In this document: in pieces, positions 24,230 through 32,632 of the stretch | Layout: every line of letters begins with the position of its first letter | How positions within the stretch are numbered: position 1 is the first letter of the stretch | From: JADLGL01 sp963667605 | GTDB taxonomy: Bacteria; Pseudomonadota; Alphaproteobacteria; Rhizobiales; Kaistiaceae | Assembly (NCBI GenBank): GCA_963667605.2 | Contig: CAXXUZ010000003.1 | Coordinates: 620,001-684,000, forward strand | Reading direction: 5' to 3' | DNA length: 64,000 nt | Notes under the pieces: generated by a model | The model's database searches: none | What the model saw: the letters and a program-made list of their open reading frames with translations, nothing else | What the model was told of the DNA's origin: nothing | Made by a program: the position numbers and the translations under genes

Positions 24230-24403
24230 TCATCGGTTGGGGCTACAGGTCAGCTTCAATCGCTGTTGACGATCGGGATCGGCAACGATCTCCTCGATAG
24301 CTTCGTCGACCCGGGCTTGGATCTCAATATCCGCAATCATGATGTCAAAAAAGACTTCGACCTTGGCATCGTACCCACTTGCTTCCTGCTCAGGATATGG
24401 CAT
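24230..24403 (-). CDS. Small hypothetical protein, 57 residues
   Basis: Starts MPYPEQEASGYDAKVEVFFD, continues IQARVDEAIEEIVADPDRQQR and ends CSPNR. GAGGGGAG lies 5 bases before the ATG at 24403. Acidic and helical, with natural codon use for this DNA. No family. Confidence 0.45.
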   Translation of the reverse strand: MPYPEQEASGYDAKVEVFFDIMIADIEIQARVDEAIEEIVADPDRQQRLKLTCSPNR

Positions 24404-24711
24404 CTCGCTCCCCTCAGTTGCGCTTCAGCCAGGAGCCACCTTGTCAACAATTTGTGCCATTCGGGAATATGGACCGATGATTGATCCTCGGTATCCACAG
24501 CGACGGCCTGGTCGGCCGCCAGCGGCTCTTATGCCCGATCTACACGGAGCGGTGGCGACTTCCGCCGTTGTTGAGCGTCTCCACCCGAAACGGGCCAATC
24601 GGACTTCGCCGTGAGTGATAATCGGCACAATCCGGCGCATGTTGAACTTCGATATAAGTCAGGCAAAGGCTACCCTGGCTTAGAACGGTTCTTTTTAGGA
24701 GGAGCGGGACA
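24404..24711. other. No supported gene
   Basis: Leader region of the beta-barrel gene; ends with GGAGGAG. Open frames here lack coding features. Confidence 0.35.
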
Positions 24712-25254
24712 ATGAGAATTGGCAAGACGCTCCTACTGAGTGTGGCAGGCTCGGCACTGATAGCTACAGGGGCGATGGCTGCCGATCCGATCTTGCCGGC
24801 CCCTCCTCCGGTGGTGGCAGCGCCTCCGCCAGCACCGGGTTTTGATTGGGCCGGGCCATATGTGGGGGCCCAAGCCGGGGTGTTCTTGCAAGGAGGTTTC
24901 GACAGTTGGACCAATTTCGTTCAGGCAGGATACAACGTCGTCTTCAATCGAGTTTTGGTGGGTGTTGACGGGCAGCTGGGCCACTACTTCGTTTTCAGCC
25001 CCTTTGCTACCTTGGAGCTTTTCGGAGCCCTCAACGTCAGGCTTGGTGGTTTGGCCACTGATCAAGTCGTTCCCTATGCCGAGGCAGGCTTGTTGTACGA
25101 TTTTGGCGCGGGTCTGTTTTGGACGGCGGGTGGCGGACTCGAGTTCGCGGTAGGCAACGCAGTCTCATTGTTCGGCGAGGCATTCGGCCTGTTCGCCGGC
25201 GGGTACGTTGGCACCCAAATCCAGTTCGGCGTGAATTGGCATCCAGGCAACTGA
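24712..25254 (+). CDS. Outer-membrane beta-barrel protein (Omp25/31-like)
   Basis: 180 residues. Signal peptide 1-23 ending GAMAADP, then a Pro-rich linker (LPAPPPVVAAPPPAPG) and FDWAGPYVGAQAGVFL, the usual start of the small alphaproteobacterial porin-like barrels. Alternating strands follow and the chain ends QFGVNWHPGN rather than the typical final Phe. Shorter than most Omp25 relatives. GGAGGAGCGGGACA precedes the ATG. Confidence 0.75.
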   Translation: MRIGKTLLLSVAGSALIATGAMAADPILPAPPPVVAAPPPAPGFDWAGPYVGAQAGVFLQGGFDSWTNFVQAGYNVVFNRVLVGVDGQLGHYFVFSPFATLELFGALNVRLGGLATDQVVPYAEAGLLYDFGAGLFWTAGGGLEFAVGNAVSLFGEAFGLFAGGYVGTQIQFGVNWHPGN

Positions 25255-25370
25255 CCAGAGACTAAACCCCGCCAGTTCATTTCGAGAGGGGTCTTCATGC
25301 CGGACGAATCCCTACCACTGTGCCTGTTTCTTAATGGGGAAGGTCATCGCTGGCTCGATGGGGCCGAATC

Positions 25371-26222
25371 ATGAGCATGACGCCGGCTTCGCCTAGTTCC
25401 ATTTCAAACGCCCATGTGAACTTGTTTCGGGTTTTCCGATCAGAGTGGACCAAGTTCTGGTCTATCCGTTCCACCTATATTGTGTTTGCGCTCGCGGTCT
25501 TCTTCATGGTCGGGCTTAGCGTGCTGATCGCTTGGGGCATCAGCACTGCTGTTGAGGAGAACGACTTCGACGCGCCCGCCTCGCTGCTCCTCGATAGTGC
25601 CTGGCTGAGCCTCCAAGGCATCAACCTCGCGCAATTGGCTGTTGGCGTTCTCGGCATACTCGCCGTTACCGGCGAATATTCGTCCGGGATGATCCGTGCG
25701 ACGTTTTCGGCGGTTCCCAAGCGCATCCCTGTACTGATCGCAAAAGCCGTGCTGGTGGTCCTGGCCATAATCGTGGTGATGGGACCCGCCGCCTTCGCAG
25801 CGTTCCTGCTCGCGCAGGGCATCCTGTCCGAGCAGGGGCTCAATGCCCAATTGTCGGATCCCGGAGTCACTCGGGCGGTGTTTGGGGCGTCTCTCTTTCT
25901 CGCCATGGTCGGCGTTCTCGGCAGCGTCCTTGGCTGGCTTTTGCGGAGTGCCGCGGGAGCGGTTTTCGCGTTAGTAGCGATCTTGATCCTTCTGCCGGTC
26001 CTGCTGCCGCTAGTCCAACTCGATTGGGTTCAAACGATCGCCGACTATCTACCCAGCACGGCGGGTCAGGCGATCTGGACCATCGATCCCGACAACCTCC
26101 TCGTCGGCTTGCTTCAGGGCGAAGCGAGGTTCGGTCCGTGGGAGGGATTTGCGGTCATGGTCGGCTGGGCGGTGGCCGGCCTCGCGGTAGCCGGCTGGAT
26201 GTTGTTGCGTCGTGATGCCTAA
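25371..26222 (+). CDS. ABC-2 type transporter permease, orphan
   Basis: 283 residues, six membrane segments: about 37-57 (STYIVFALAVFFMVGLSVLIAW), 90-108, 128-150, 175-195, 200-222 and 255-275. The N-terminal FRSEWTKFWSIRST and the loop VTGEYSSGMIRATFSAVPKR are the standard pattern of drug or lipid exporter permeases in this group, which are most common in actinobacteria. No ATP-binding subunit is encoded beside it, so it may be non-functional or use one elsewhere. Confidence 0.8.
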   Translation: MSMTPASPSSISNAHVNLFRVFRSEWTKFWSIRSTYIVFALAVFFMVGLSVLIAWGISTAVEENDFDAPASLLLDSAWLSLQGINLAQLAVGVLGILAVTGEYSSGMIRATFSAVPKRIPVLIAKAVLVVLAIIVVMGPAAFAAFLLAQGILSEQGLNAQLSDPGVTRAVFGASLFLAMVGVLGSVLGWLLRSAAGAVFALVAILILLPVLLPLVQLDWVQTIADYLPSTAGQAIWTIDPDNLLVGLLQGEARFGPWEGFAVMVGWAVAGLAVAGWMLLRRDA

Positions 26223-26554
26223 CGGCGTCCGCGACTGGGCGAGTAACGTGTCGTGAGCCGCTGCGTTTGCGTTACGTCGCCACCCGATTAGTCCCCTAGG
26301 CGCCTCAGACAGGATCAATTCATCCACTGCCCGGACGCTGCCAAGTTGGCTTCCATTATTTGGGCCCGGACAATGCCGACCATGGCGACCATCGCCTCAA
26401 CGGTGGCTCTCGCTTACGGCGACCCCACATAGAAATGAATATGCCCAGCAACGGAGCAACCAGGACACAACAGACCATGCCCGAGGAACCGGGAGTAACT
26501 GAAGCTGAGCCTGTCCGTCGTCAGGTAATTTGGAACCGATGAGCGGCCTGATTT
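26223..26554. other. No supported gene
   Basis: Between the permease and the IS3 end. A short rightward frame (26360-26542) has no recognisable features. Confidence 0.35.
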
Positions 26555-26586
26555 AAGAGAGGGTTCGGCCCATCTGGTTGGTCATT

Positions 26587-27567
26587 TTATGCGGCGGTTT
26601 TGCGGTATTGCAAGCGCCGGGTTTGTAGCGTCTTTTGTTTGATCTTTTCTCTTTTCAACAGGATGGTCTGGCCGCGCCCGAAGTAGACATCGGCCGGCGT
26701 GGGGTTGCCCAGGCTCTCGTGGTAGCGGTGATAATTGTAGTGGCCGACGAAGGCCTCGATCTGTGTCTCCAAGTCGCCAGGCAGATAGTAATTTTCCAAA
26801 AGGATGCGGTTCTTCAGGGTTTGATGCCAACGCTCGATCTTGCCCTGGGTTTGCGGATGATAGGGAGCGCCGCGAATGTGCTCCATATCGCGGTCGTCGA
26901 GCCATTTGGCCAGATCGTCGGCGATGTAGCTGGAGCCGTTGTCAGACAGGAGCCGTGGCTTGTGAATGACCGTTGCCCGATCGCAACCTGACGCCTTGAG
27001 CGCCAGTTCCAGCGTATCGGTGACGTCCTCGGCCTTCATCGTGGTGCAGAGCTTCCACGCGATAATGGTGCGCGAGAAGTCGTCGAGCACGGTGGAGAGG
27101 TAGAACCAGCCCCAATCAATGACCTTGAGGTAAGTGAAGTCGGTCTGCCAGAGCTGGTTTGGCGCCGTGGTCTTGTCCTGGAACTCGTCGGACGCCTTGA
27201 GGACGATAAAGGCCGGGCTGGTGATCAGATCATGGGCCTTGAGCAGTCGATAAACCGAGGATTCCGATACAAAGTAGCCCTCTGTGTCTGTGAACCGGAC
27301 AGCCAGTTCCCGCGGCGACAGATCCGTCTCGTCCAGCGCCAGCTGTACGATCCGGTCTCTCACCTCATCGGGGATACGGTTCCAGACTTGGCCAGGCCGC
27401 GAGCGGCGGTCCTCCAGGGCCTCCGGTCCGCCGGTCAGACAGCGGTCGTACCAGCGATAAAACGAGGTGCGGGGAATGCCCAACTGCGCCAGCGTGCGCT
27501 TGGCCGGCAGATGGGATCGCTCAACCAGCCGGATGATCTCCAGCTTCTCCGATAGTGGATACCTCAT
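26587..27567 (-). CDS. IS3-family transposase OrfB
   Basis: 326 residues. An N-terminal helical region (KLEIIRLVERSHLPAKRTLAQLG) precedes the integrase core: LWQTDFTYLKVIDWGWFYLS near residue 138 (Asp), RLLSDNGSSYIADDLAKWL near 205 (Asp) and GKIERWHQTLKNRILLE near 242 (Glu). Its ATG overlaps the orfA stop (ATGA), the usual IS3 arrangement that yields an OrfAB fusion by frameshifting. The coding frame is intact. Confidence 0.9.
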   Translation of the reverse strand: MRYPLSEKLEIIRLVERSHLPAKRTLAQLGIPRTSFYRWYDRCLTGGPEALEDRRSRPGQVWNRIPDEVRDRIVQLALDETDLSPRELAVRFTDTEGYFVSESSVYRLLKAHDLITSPAFIVLKASDEFQDKTTAPNQLWQTDFTYLKVIDWGWFYLSTVLDDFSRTIIAWKLCTTMKAEDVTDTLELALKASGCDRATVIHKPRLLSDNGSSYIADDLAKWLDDRDMEHIRGAPYHPQTQGKIERWHQTLKNRILLENYYLPGDLETQIEAFVGHYNYHRYHESLGNPTPADVYFGRGQTILLKREKIKQKTLQTRRLQYRKTAA

Positions 27568-27992
27568 GCCTCCTCTCCCCCATCCGCGATCATGCTTTTT
27601 TTGAGTAGACGGTTGTCCAGCGTCAGGTCAGCAACGGCCTCCTTGAGTGCCAGTGCCTCACTGCGAAGATGCCGGACCTCATCGGAGGTAGCCTCACGGG
27701 CAGTGTCACCACCCGCTGTTCGTGTTCAACCAGTTCGGCGATCTGGAGCGTTGCGCCCTGCCAGGCGCTTCTTCCCGGCCTCCAGGAAGTCCTTCGACCA
27801 GCGGTAATAGAGGTTCTGGTTGATCCCCTCACGGCGACACAGCTCAGCGATACTGTCCTCGCCGCGCAGGCCCTCCAGAACGATCCGGATCTTCTCTTCG
27901 GCGCCGAACTGCCGACGAGTCGCCCGCCGGATGTCCTTCACGACCTTCTCGGCCGATGCTTTCTGGTGATTGGTGTTCCGTCTCATCTTCAA
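27564..27992 (-). pseudogene. IS3-family OrfA, disrupted
   Basis: The first part reads SAEKVVKDIRRATRRQFGAEEKIRIVLEGLRGEDSIAELCRREG, the OrfA helix-turn-helix, to GKKRLAG. The second part resumes as DTAREATSDEVRHLRSEALALKEAVADLTLDNRLLKKSM and ends at the overlap with orfB. Between them lie 48 extra bases that keep frame length but bring a TGA, so OrfA is truncated and the transposase cannot be made. Confidence 0.85.
27710..27761 (-). repeat. 52-bp piece of IS1380 inside IS3 orfA
   Basis: Perfect inverted match to 16177-16228 (within the IS1380 transposase gene). Net insertion is 48 bases; the extra matching bases at the edges (CACC side and CTGC side) are shared with orfA, i.e. microhomology. 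Confidence 0.9.
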
Positions 27993-28230
27993 TCCCTCGT
28001 GGGTTAAGATGAGCCAGAAACCCTCTCTTGTTCAATCCGCCCAATCTGTCCCAGGGGCGCTGACGCCGGACACTGAACTTCATTGCATCGGCGGTGCAGA
28101 AGCGATTGACCTCTGTTTCCACGGCAACGCGCCTCCGCTTGGTGCGCCCGCACTGGAAAGGTCGACGAGGCGGCCCGGTGCGGTGCCGGGTGTTCGGGAG
28201 CTAACCTAGCCTCGCCGAGGCGAGATAATA

Positions 28231-29511
28231 TCAGGCCCGGTGCATCGGGATCACAGTGCTGTTGCTTCGATCAATGAGGCCGACGATATGCTCACCCCAC
28301 ATGCTCAGAGCCTGCCGCCGCTCGGGCAGGTGTTGCGCTCGATTGTAGACACCGGCAACACTGGCTTTGATACCGCTGATATGATTGACGGTAGCCTCGA
28401 TGACGTGAGGCGGAACCCCCAGTTCGCCCATGCCCGTCACCGCCGTTCTGCGAAGATCGTGAATGACCCAATGGGGTATCGGCTCGATTGACTGAGAGTT
28501 TTGCCCTCGATCCAACGCCGATCGGCGCGTCGCCAGAATGCGCGCGTCCAGCGCCTTCTTGGCCCCGCTCAAGCCACTGAAGCCGCCACTGCCAAGCCCG
28601 AAAATGAGATCACGTCCCTCCCGTCTCGGCACACTTTCAATGATCGCGAGGACGGGATCGGAAATGGGAATGATATGCTGCAGGTTGTTCTTGGTGCGTC
28701 GGCCGGAGAGCGACCAAGTGGCCGCGTCGAGGTCAAGTTCCGACCACCGAATAGATCCGACCTCGTCTTCTCGCTGTCCAGTCAACAGGAGCAGGCGAAT
28801 GATCCGTCCGAAATCATCATCGCGACAGGCGTTCCAAACCTCCACGATCTCGCTGTCCGACAACACGCGTTCGCGAGGTTGGGGAACGGCTGGACGATTG
28901 GTCAAGCTCACCGGGTTGTGTTCCACCAAGCCCTCGCGCATGGCCCAGGAGAAAAAGCTGGACAGGGCAGCCCTCGCTCGATCTGCCGCCACCGGCCCAT
29001 TTTCAGTGGCCAGACGGCGGAGCTGAGGGGCAATGTCAGCGCGACCGATGGAGGTGATCGATTCCTTGTGCAAGCGAACCCAGTGCCGCCTGAGGTAACG
29101 TTCCGCCTCCCGAATTGACTTGTCTCGGATTCTGCCGCGTTTGGCTGCGAGAAACCTATCTACAATAAGCCCGAGGGTCAGGTCAGCTGCCACCCGCGCC
29201 CTGTCCTTTTCCGCTTGAGGGTCCTCCAGGAGACCCACTCTTGCCAACACGTTGCGGGCGGCTGCTCTTGCCACATCGAGGTCCATTACTAAAGTGGGAC
29301 CAAGGGTAATGCGCCGCTGCTTGGCACCGATCCGATATTGGACGATCCAGGTCCGCTTGCCACCGCCACGAAGACGTATTCCGAAATTCGGCAACGCCTC
29401 ATCGAATACGATCAGATCGTTTCTCCCCGGGGGCAGGGTGAGTTTAGATATGTTGGGCTTTGTGAACCGCACCGAACCCACTGCTGGGAAGCTTATGGGA
29501 AGCACGCTCAT
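28231..29511 (-). CDS. Tyrosine recombinase/integrase (DUF4102 plus phage-integrase type)
   Basis: 426 residues. N-terminal arm-binding domain typical of P4-like integrases (DEALPNFGIRLRGGGKRTWIVQYRIGAKQRRITLG), a core-binding domain (about 115-200), and the catalytic domain with Arg in TGQREDEV near 249, Lys in GRRTKNNLQH, HDLRRTAVTGMG near 350, His in VNHISG and the nucleophile Tyr in GVYNRAQHL near 393. All catalytic residues are present. The start codon region overlaps the TGGGAAGC repeats, so binding of the protein could repress its own gene. It sits about 100 bases from attR and is the likely engine of island movement. Confidence 0.93.
   Translation of the reverse strand: MSVLPISFPAVGSVRFTKPNISKLTLPPGRNDLIVFDEALPNFGIRLRGGGKRTWIVQYRIGAKQRRITLGPTLVMDLDVARAAARNVLARVGLLEDPQAEKDRARVAADLTLGLIVDRFLAAKRGRIRDKSIREAERYLRRHWVRLHKESITSIGRADIAPQLRRLATENGPVAADRARAALSSFFSWAMREGLVEHNPVSLTNRPAVPQPRERVLSDSEIVEVWNACRDDDFGRIIRLLLLTGQREDEVGSIRWSELDLDAATWSLSGRRTKNNLQHIIPISDPVLAIIESVPRREGRDLIFGLGSGGFSGLSGAKKALDARILATRRSALDRGQNSQSIEPIPHWVIHDLRRTAVTGMGELGVPPHVIEATVNHISGIKASVAGVYNRAQHLPERRQALSMWGEHIVGLIDRSNSTVIPMHRA
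29485..29503. promoter_or_regulatory. Putative integrase arm-binding repeats, right end
   Basis: TGGGAAGC at 29485-29492 and 29496-29503, again 11 bases apart, with an inverted GCTTCCC at 29588-29594. Mirrors the left-end set at 12572-12607. Confidence 0.5.
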
Positions 29512-29614
29512 GACATCTTGCGAGCGGTCCCGACCACGACAGTTAGCTGGTATACACCCGATTCTATCGTCTTGGAACCCTCTTGACGCTTCCCGACCAC
29601 GTGTGAATCGATAT

Positions 29615-29631
29615 ACCGTCTATCTCAATTT
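29615..29631. repeat. Right attachment core (attR)
   Basis: Same 17 bases as 12480-12496, continuing into the 3' half of the SNase-like gene. Confidence 0.85.
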
Positions 29632-29821
29632 CGGACGGGACTGGAGCCGTGACCTGACCGTCACGATAGGCATAGCCGACGTCGAAGTATTTGAAGCCGA
29701 TGGCGGTCCCCTGGACATATTGGCCGGGCAGCGCGTTCGCGTTCGCGGCTGGCTCCGCCAATGGAACGGCCCGTGGATAAGGGTCGACCATCCGGAGCAG
29801 ATCGAGTTATTGGACAATTGA
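29615..29821 (+). pseudogene. SNase-like gene, 3' part
   Basis: Reads TVYLNFGRDWSRDLTVTI, then FEADGGPLDILAGQRVRVRGWL, GPWIRVDHPEQIELLDN and stops at 29821. This is the C-terminal small domain that follows the nuclease fold in alphaproteobacterial members, in frame with 11796-12496 across the shared core. It has no start of its own. The M48 gene starts 1 base after its stop, so the two were one operon before the island entered. Confidence 0.85.
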
Positions 29822-29822
29822 G

Positions 29823-31277
29823 ATGGCGACGACAGAGCGAATGACGGCTTTTCGCGTAAGACGGGTCGGCCGGCGGCTGGCGGTAACGGTCGCCTTACTG
29901 GTGATCGCCGGCTGCACCACGGTGCCTGGTCCGCCGGATTCGGTCCCACTCGTTAGCGTCTCACCCAGTTCTGGGATGCAGCAGGCTGCAATCGTCAATG
30001 CCTATGGTGGGGTCTATCGCGATGCCGAGCTGGAGCGGACTCTGGCGCGGATCGTCGGCAATCTGGTGGCGGCCTCGGAGGTACCCAGCCGTTCCTTTGC
30101 GATAACCATCCTCAATGCTGCCGCGGTTAACGCCTTTGCCCTTCCCGATGGCTATCTTTATGTCACCCGCGGCCTGCTCACGCTGGCGAGCGACGCTTCG
30201 GAGGTGGCGGCGGTGTTTGCCCATGAGATGGCCCACATCACCGCCGACCATGCCGCCGAGCGTCGCAATCAGGCGCTAACCGCGGCGATCGTCAATGAAG
30301 CGGTTCAAGGTGTCGTCCAGGACCCGGCGGCGGTACAAACAGCGGTGACCACCAGCCAGCAGACGCTTGCCAGCCTCTCACGACAGCAGGAACTGGAAGC
30401 CGATTTGATCGGCATCCGCACGGTAGCCCAAGCTGGCTACGACCCGTACGCCGCCTCGCGGTTCCTGAGAACGATGAGTAGCTATGAGCAATATCGCCTT
30501 GCGGTCGGTATCACGCGGGACCAGCGGCCAGCATTTCTGGCCAGCCACCCCTCCAATCAAGATCGGATCAATGCTGCACTCGCCGCGGCACAAGCACTCG
30601 GCCCGACCGGTCTCAGCGAAGTCAACCGCGATCGCTATTTGTCCGCTCTCAACGGTGTTGTCTTCGGCGATGACAGCGCGCAGGGCTTTGTCCGCGGCAG
30701 GAATTTCTACCACGCCCAGTTGGCGATCGGCTTTGCTGTCGCCGGGGGATTCGTGCTGGACAATACTCAGGAGGCGGTGTTGGCCACTGGCAGCGACGGC
30801 ACAGCGCTTCGCTTCGATGCAGTCGGCGTGGCGCCAGACCCAAGTCTGACTGACTATTTGCTTTCGGGCTGGATCAACGGCCTCGACCGGGCCAGCGTTC
30901 ATGATCTGACGATAAACGGTCTGTCGGCGGCTTCCGCTTCCGCCGCCGCCGCCGGCTGGCATTTCCATATCACCGTCATCCGGGTCAGAACCGAGACCTA
31001 TCGGTTCATTTTCGCCAACGATCAGGCCTCCATTTCATTCGATCAGACGGCGGCAGCGATCGCCGGAAGCTTCCGCGAACTAACACCGCTGGAAGCATCG
31101 AACCTCAGGCCACTGCGGGTCCGAATCGTCACCATCGGCGCCGATGACACCATGGCTAGTCTGGCGGCACAGATGAGCGGCGTCGTCGACCCGACGGAGC
31201 TGTTGGTCATCCTGAATGGACTGGAGCCCGGCACTTTGCTGACACCGGGCTCCCGCATCAAGATCGTAACCGACTAG
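29823..31277 (+). CDS. M48-family metalloprotease lipoprotein with C-terminal LysM-like end
   Basis: 484 residues. Lipobox VALLVIAGCTT at about 23-33 predicts a lipoprotein. The peptidase region has LPDGYLYVTRGLLTLA near residue 107, the zinc motif FAHEMAHITADHAAERR near 130 and the third ligand region RQQELEADLIGI near 185. The last 60 residues (TIGADDTMASLAAQMSG...LNGLEPGTLLTPGSRIKIV) resemble a LysM domain, as in BepA/YfgC-like and other envelope-quality-control proteases. Its promoter was probably upstream of the SNase-like gene, so the island has cut it off and expression must now come from island DNA. Confidence 0.88.
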   Translation: MATTERMTAFRVRRVGRRLAVTVALLVIAGCTTVPGPPDSVPLVSVSPSSGMQQAAIVNAYGGVYRDAELERTLARIVGNLVAASEVPSRSFAITILNAAAVNAFALPDGYLYVTRGLLTLASDASEVAAVFAHEMAHITADHAAERRNQALTAAIVNEAVQGVVQDPAAVQTAVTTSQQTLASLSRQQELEADLIGIRTVAQAGYDPYAASRFLRTMSSYEQYRLAVGITRDQRPAFLASHPSNQDRINAALAAAQALGPTGLSEVNRDRYLSALNGVVFGDDSAQGFVRGRNFYHAQLAIGFAVAGGFVLDNTQEAVLATGSDGTALRFDAVGVAPDPSLTDYLLSGWINGLDRASVHDLTINGLSAASASAAAAGWHFHITVIRVRTETYRFIFANDQASISFDQTAAAIAGSFRELTPLEASNLRPLRVRIVTIGADDTMASLAAQMSGVVDPTELLVILNGLEPGTLLTPGSRIKIVTD

Positions 31278-31285
31278 GGCATGAA

Positions 31286-31843
31286 CTACGCGGCTTGCTC
31301 CTCGGCGTCGGCGGTCTTGGCCCCGCGACGCGGGCTCTTGGCAAGATTCTGCTCGACGCGCTGTACCGCCTCGGTCTCTGACAGGCCGGTGACCGCAGCG
31401 ATTTCGCGCGACATCCGGTCCAACGCGGCTTCGTAAAGCTGCCGCTCGCTGTACGATTGTTCCGGCTGCGCCTCCGAACGGAAAAGATCGCGAACCACCT
31501 CGGCGATCGAAAGTAAATCGCCGGAATTGATCTTGGCCTCATATTCCTGCGCCCGCCGACTCCACATCGTCCGCTTGATCCTGGCCCGGCCGCGAACTAT
31601 TTCGAGCGACCGATCGACCGTCTCATCGCTGGCAAGCTTCCGCATCCCCACCGCCTTCGCCTTCGGCACCGGAACACGCAACGTCATCTTGTCCTTCTCG
31701 AAGGCCACGACATAGAGCTCTAGCTCGGCGCCCGCCACTTCCTGGTTCTCCAAGCGCATGATCTTGCCGACGCCGTGTGCCGGATAGACGATATCCTCGC
31801 CCAATTTGAAGTCAGTCCGGGCGGTTTTCTTCGTTGCAGTCAT
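31286..31843 (-). CDS. carD: CarD-family transcriptional regulator
   Basis: 185 residues from the ATG at 31843, which has AGGAG upstream. N-terminal RNA-polymerase interaction domain: FKLGEDIVYPAHGVGKIMRLENQEVAG, then LELYVVAFEKDKMTLRVPV. The helical C-terminal domain includes RRAQEYEAKINSGDLLSIAEVVRDLFR near 105. CarD stabilises the open promoter complex, notably at rRNA promoters. The tail is basic/acidic low complexity (SPRRGAKTADAEEQ). Length fits the alphaproteobacterial family. Confidence 0.92.
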   Translation of the reverse strand: MTATKKTARTDFKLGEDIVYPAHGVGKIMRLENQEVAGAELELYVVAFEKDKMTLRVPVPKAKAVGMRKLASDETVDRSLEIVRGRARIKRTMWSRRAQEYEAKINSGDLLSIAEVVRDLFRSEAQPEQSYSERQLYEAALDRMSREIAAVTGLSETEAVQRVEQNLAKSPRRGAKTADAEEQAA

Positions 31844-32155
31844 GCGCTTGTCGCTCCTGGTAACGCGGTGATCCACTCGACTGCTCCACTTGTCAGCGCA
31901 GTCGATCCAACCTGCCCATTCGCCCCGTGTGAGAGCATCAACCGGTGCCCGAACACACGAGGGATCCCGTGCAAACGGCTCTCTTACCGCCGGCACAATG
32001 TGACCGCAGCTATGCCCGTGCTGGACGAGAAAGGACAGATTACCGGCTTCATAGCACAAAAAACTGCAAGATTCAAAGACTTGCCGCCGCATTCACACCC
32101 CCGGAACGGCAGATTTTGAACGCCGCGACGCTTGCGTCGAGGATAGGCGTGAAAC

Positions 32156-32494
32156 TCAATCGCCCTCGCCAGGCTCCGGCGAAAAATATTTTTTGTACTT
32201 GTCTGGTTTGCCCTCGAATTGCTGTGCGTCGGCAGGTGCATCACGATTGATCGTTATGTTAGGCCATTTCAATGCATATTCGGCGTTGAGACCGAGCCAT
32301 TTCTCCGCGCCTAGTTCAGTGTCCGGTTTGATCGCGTCCACCGGGCATTCCGGCTCGCACACCCCGCAATCGATGCATTCATCCGGGTGGATGACGAGCA
32401 TATTCTCGCCCTCATAAAAGCAATCCACCGGACAGACTTCGACGCAGTCCATATACTTGCAGCGAATGCAATCTTCGTTGACGATATAGGTCAA
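32156..32494 (-). CDS. fdxA: Seven-iron ferredoxin
   Basis: 112 residues. Cysteines in CIRCKYMDCVEVCPVDCFYEG near residue 9 and CIDCGVCEPECPVDAIKP near 40 bind a [3Fe-4S] and a [4Fe-4S] cluster. Canonical FdxA begins MTYIV, which here is a TTG at 32494 with AGGGGAAG 9 bases upstream; a GTG at 32500 is also possible. An electron carrier in the cytoplasm. Transcribed with the S4 protein and helicase genes upstream on the same strand. Confidence 0.93.
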   Translation of the reverse strand: MTYIVNEDCIRCKYMDCVEVCPVDCFYEGENMLVIHPDECIDCGVCEPECPVDAIKPDTELGAEKWLGLNAEYALKWPNITINRDAPADAQQFEGKPDKYKKYFSPEPGEGD

Positions 32495-32632
32495 TGCCAC
32501 ACTTCCCCTAATCGGCGCGCGTTGGCGCAGCGCCACGACATCGTACTGGATCGATTGCCTAGCGGCTCGGCGTTTCCTCGGCAAGATGGCCTATTGTTAA
32601 TTCGGCAATACTCGGTGCGTTCGTGACCGAGA

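Larger units (their letters stand above)
26555..28029 (-). mobile_element. IS3-family insertion sequence with broken orfA
   Basis: Inverted ends share AAGAGAGGGTT (26555 inward; 28029 inward on the other strand) followed by similar CATCTGGTT / CTCATCTTAAC. It encodes OrfB intact and OrfA interrupted by a 48-base net insertion derived from IS1380. No target duplication is evident. Confidence 0.8.
12480..29631. mobile_element. 17.15 kb integrative genomic island
   Basis: Bounded by a 17-bp identical core (12480-12496 and 29615-29631), each lying in the TVYLNF codons of one half of the same SNase-like gene. Deleting one core plus the DNA between restores an open frame TVYLNFGRDWSRDLTV. A full tyrosine recombinase is encoded at 28231-29511 beside the right core. 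Gene density is low, genes are short, and several lack known families. Three insertion sequences lie inside. No conjugation, replication or phage structural genes are visible, so this looks like a mobilised or decayed island. Confidence 0.9.

Noticed and set aside
12480..29631. Prophage interpretation of the island
   Set aside because: No terminase, capsid, tail, lysis or phage replication gene is visible; only an integrase and short cargo genes.
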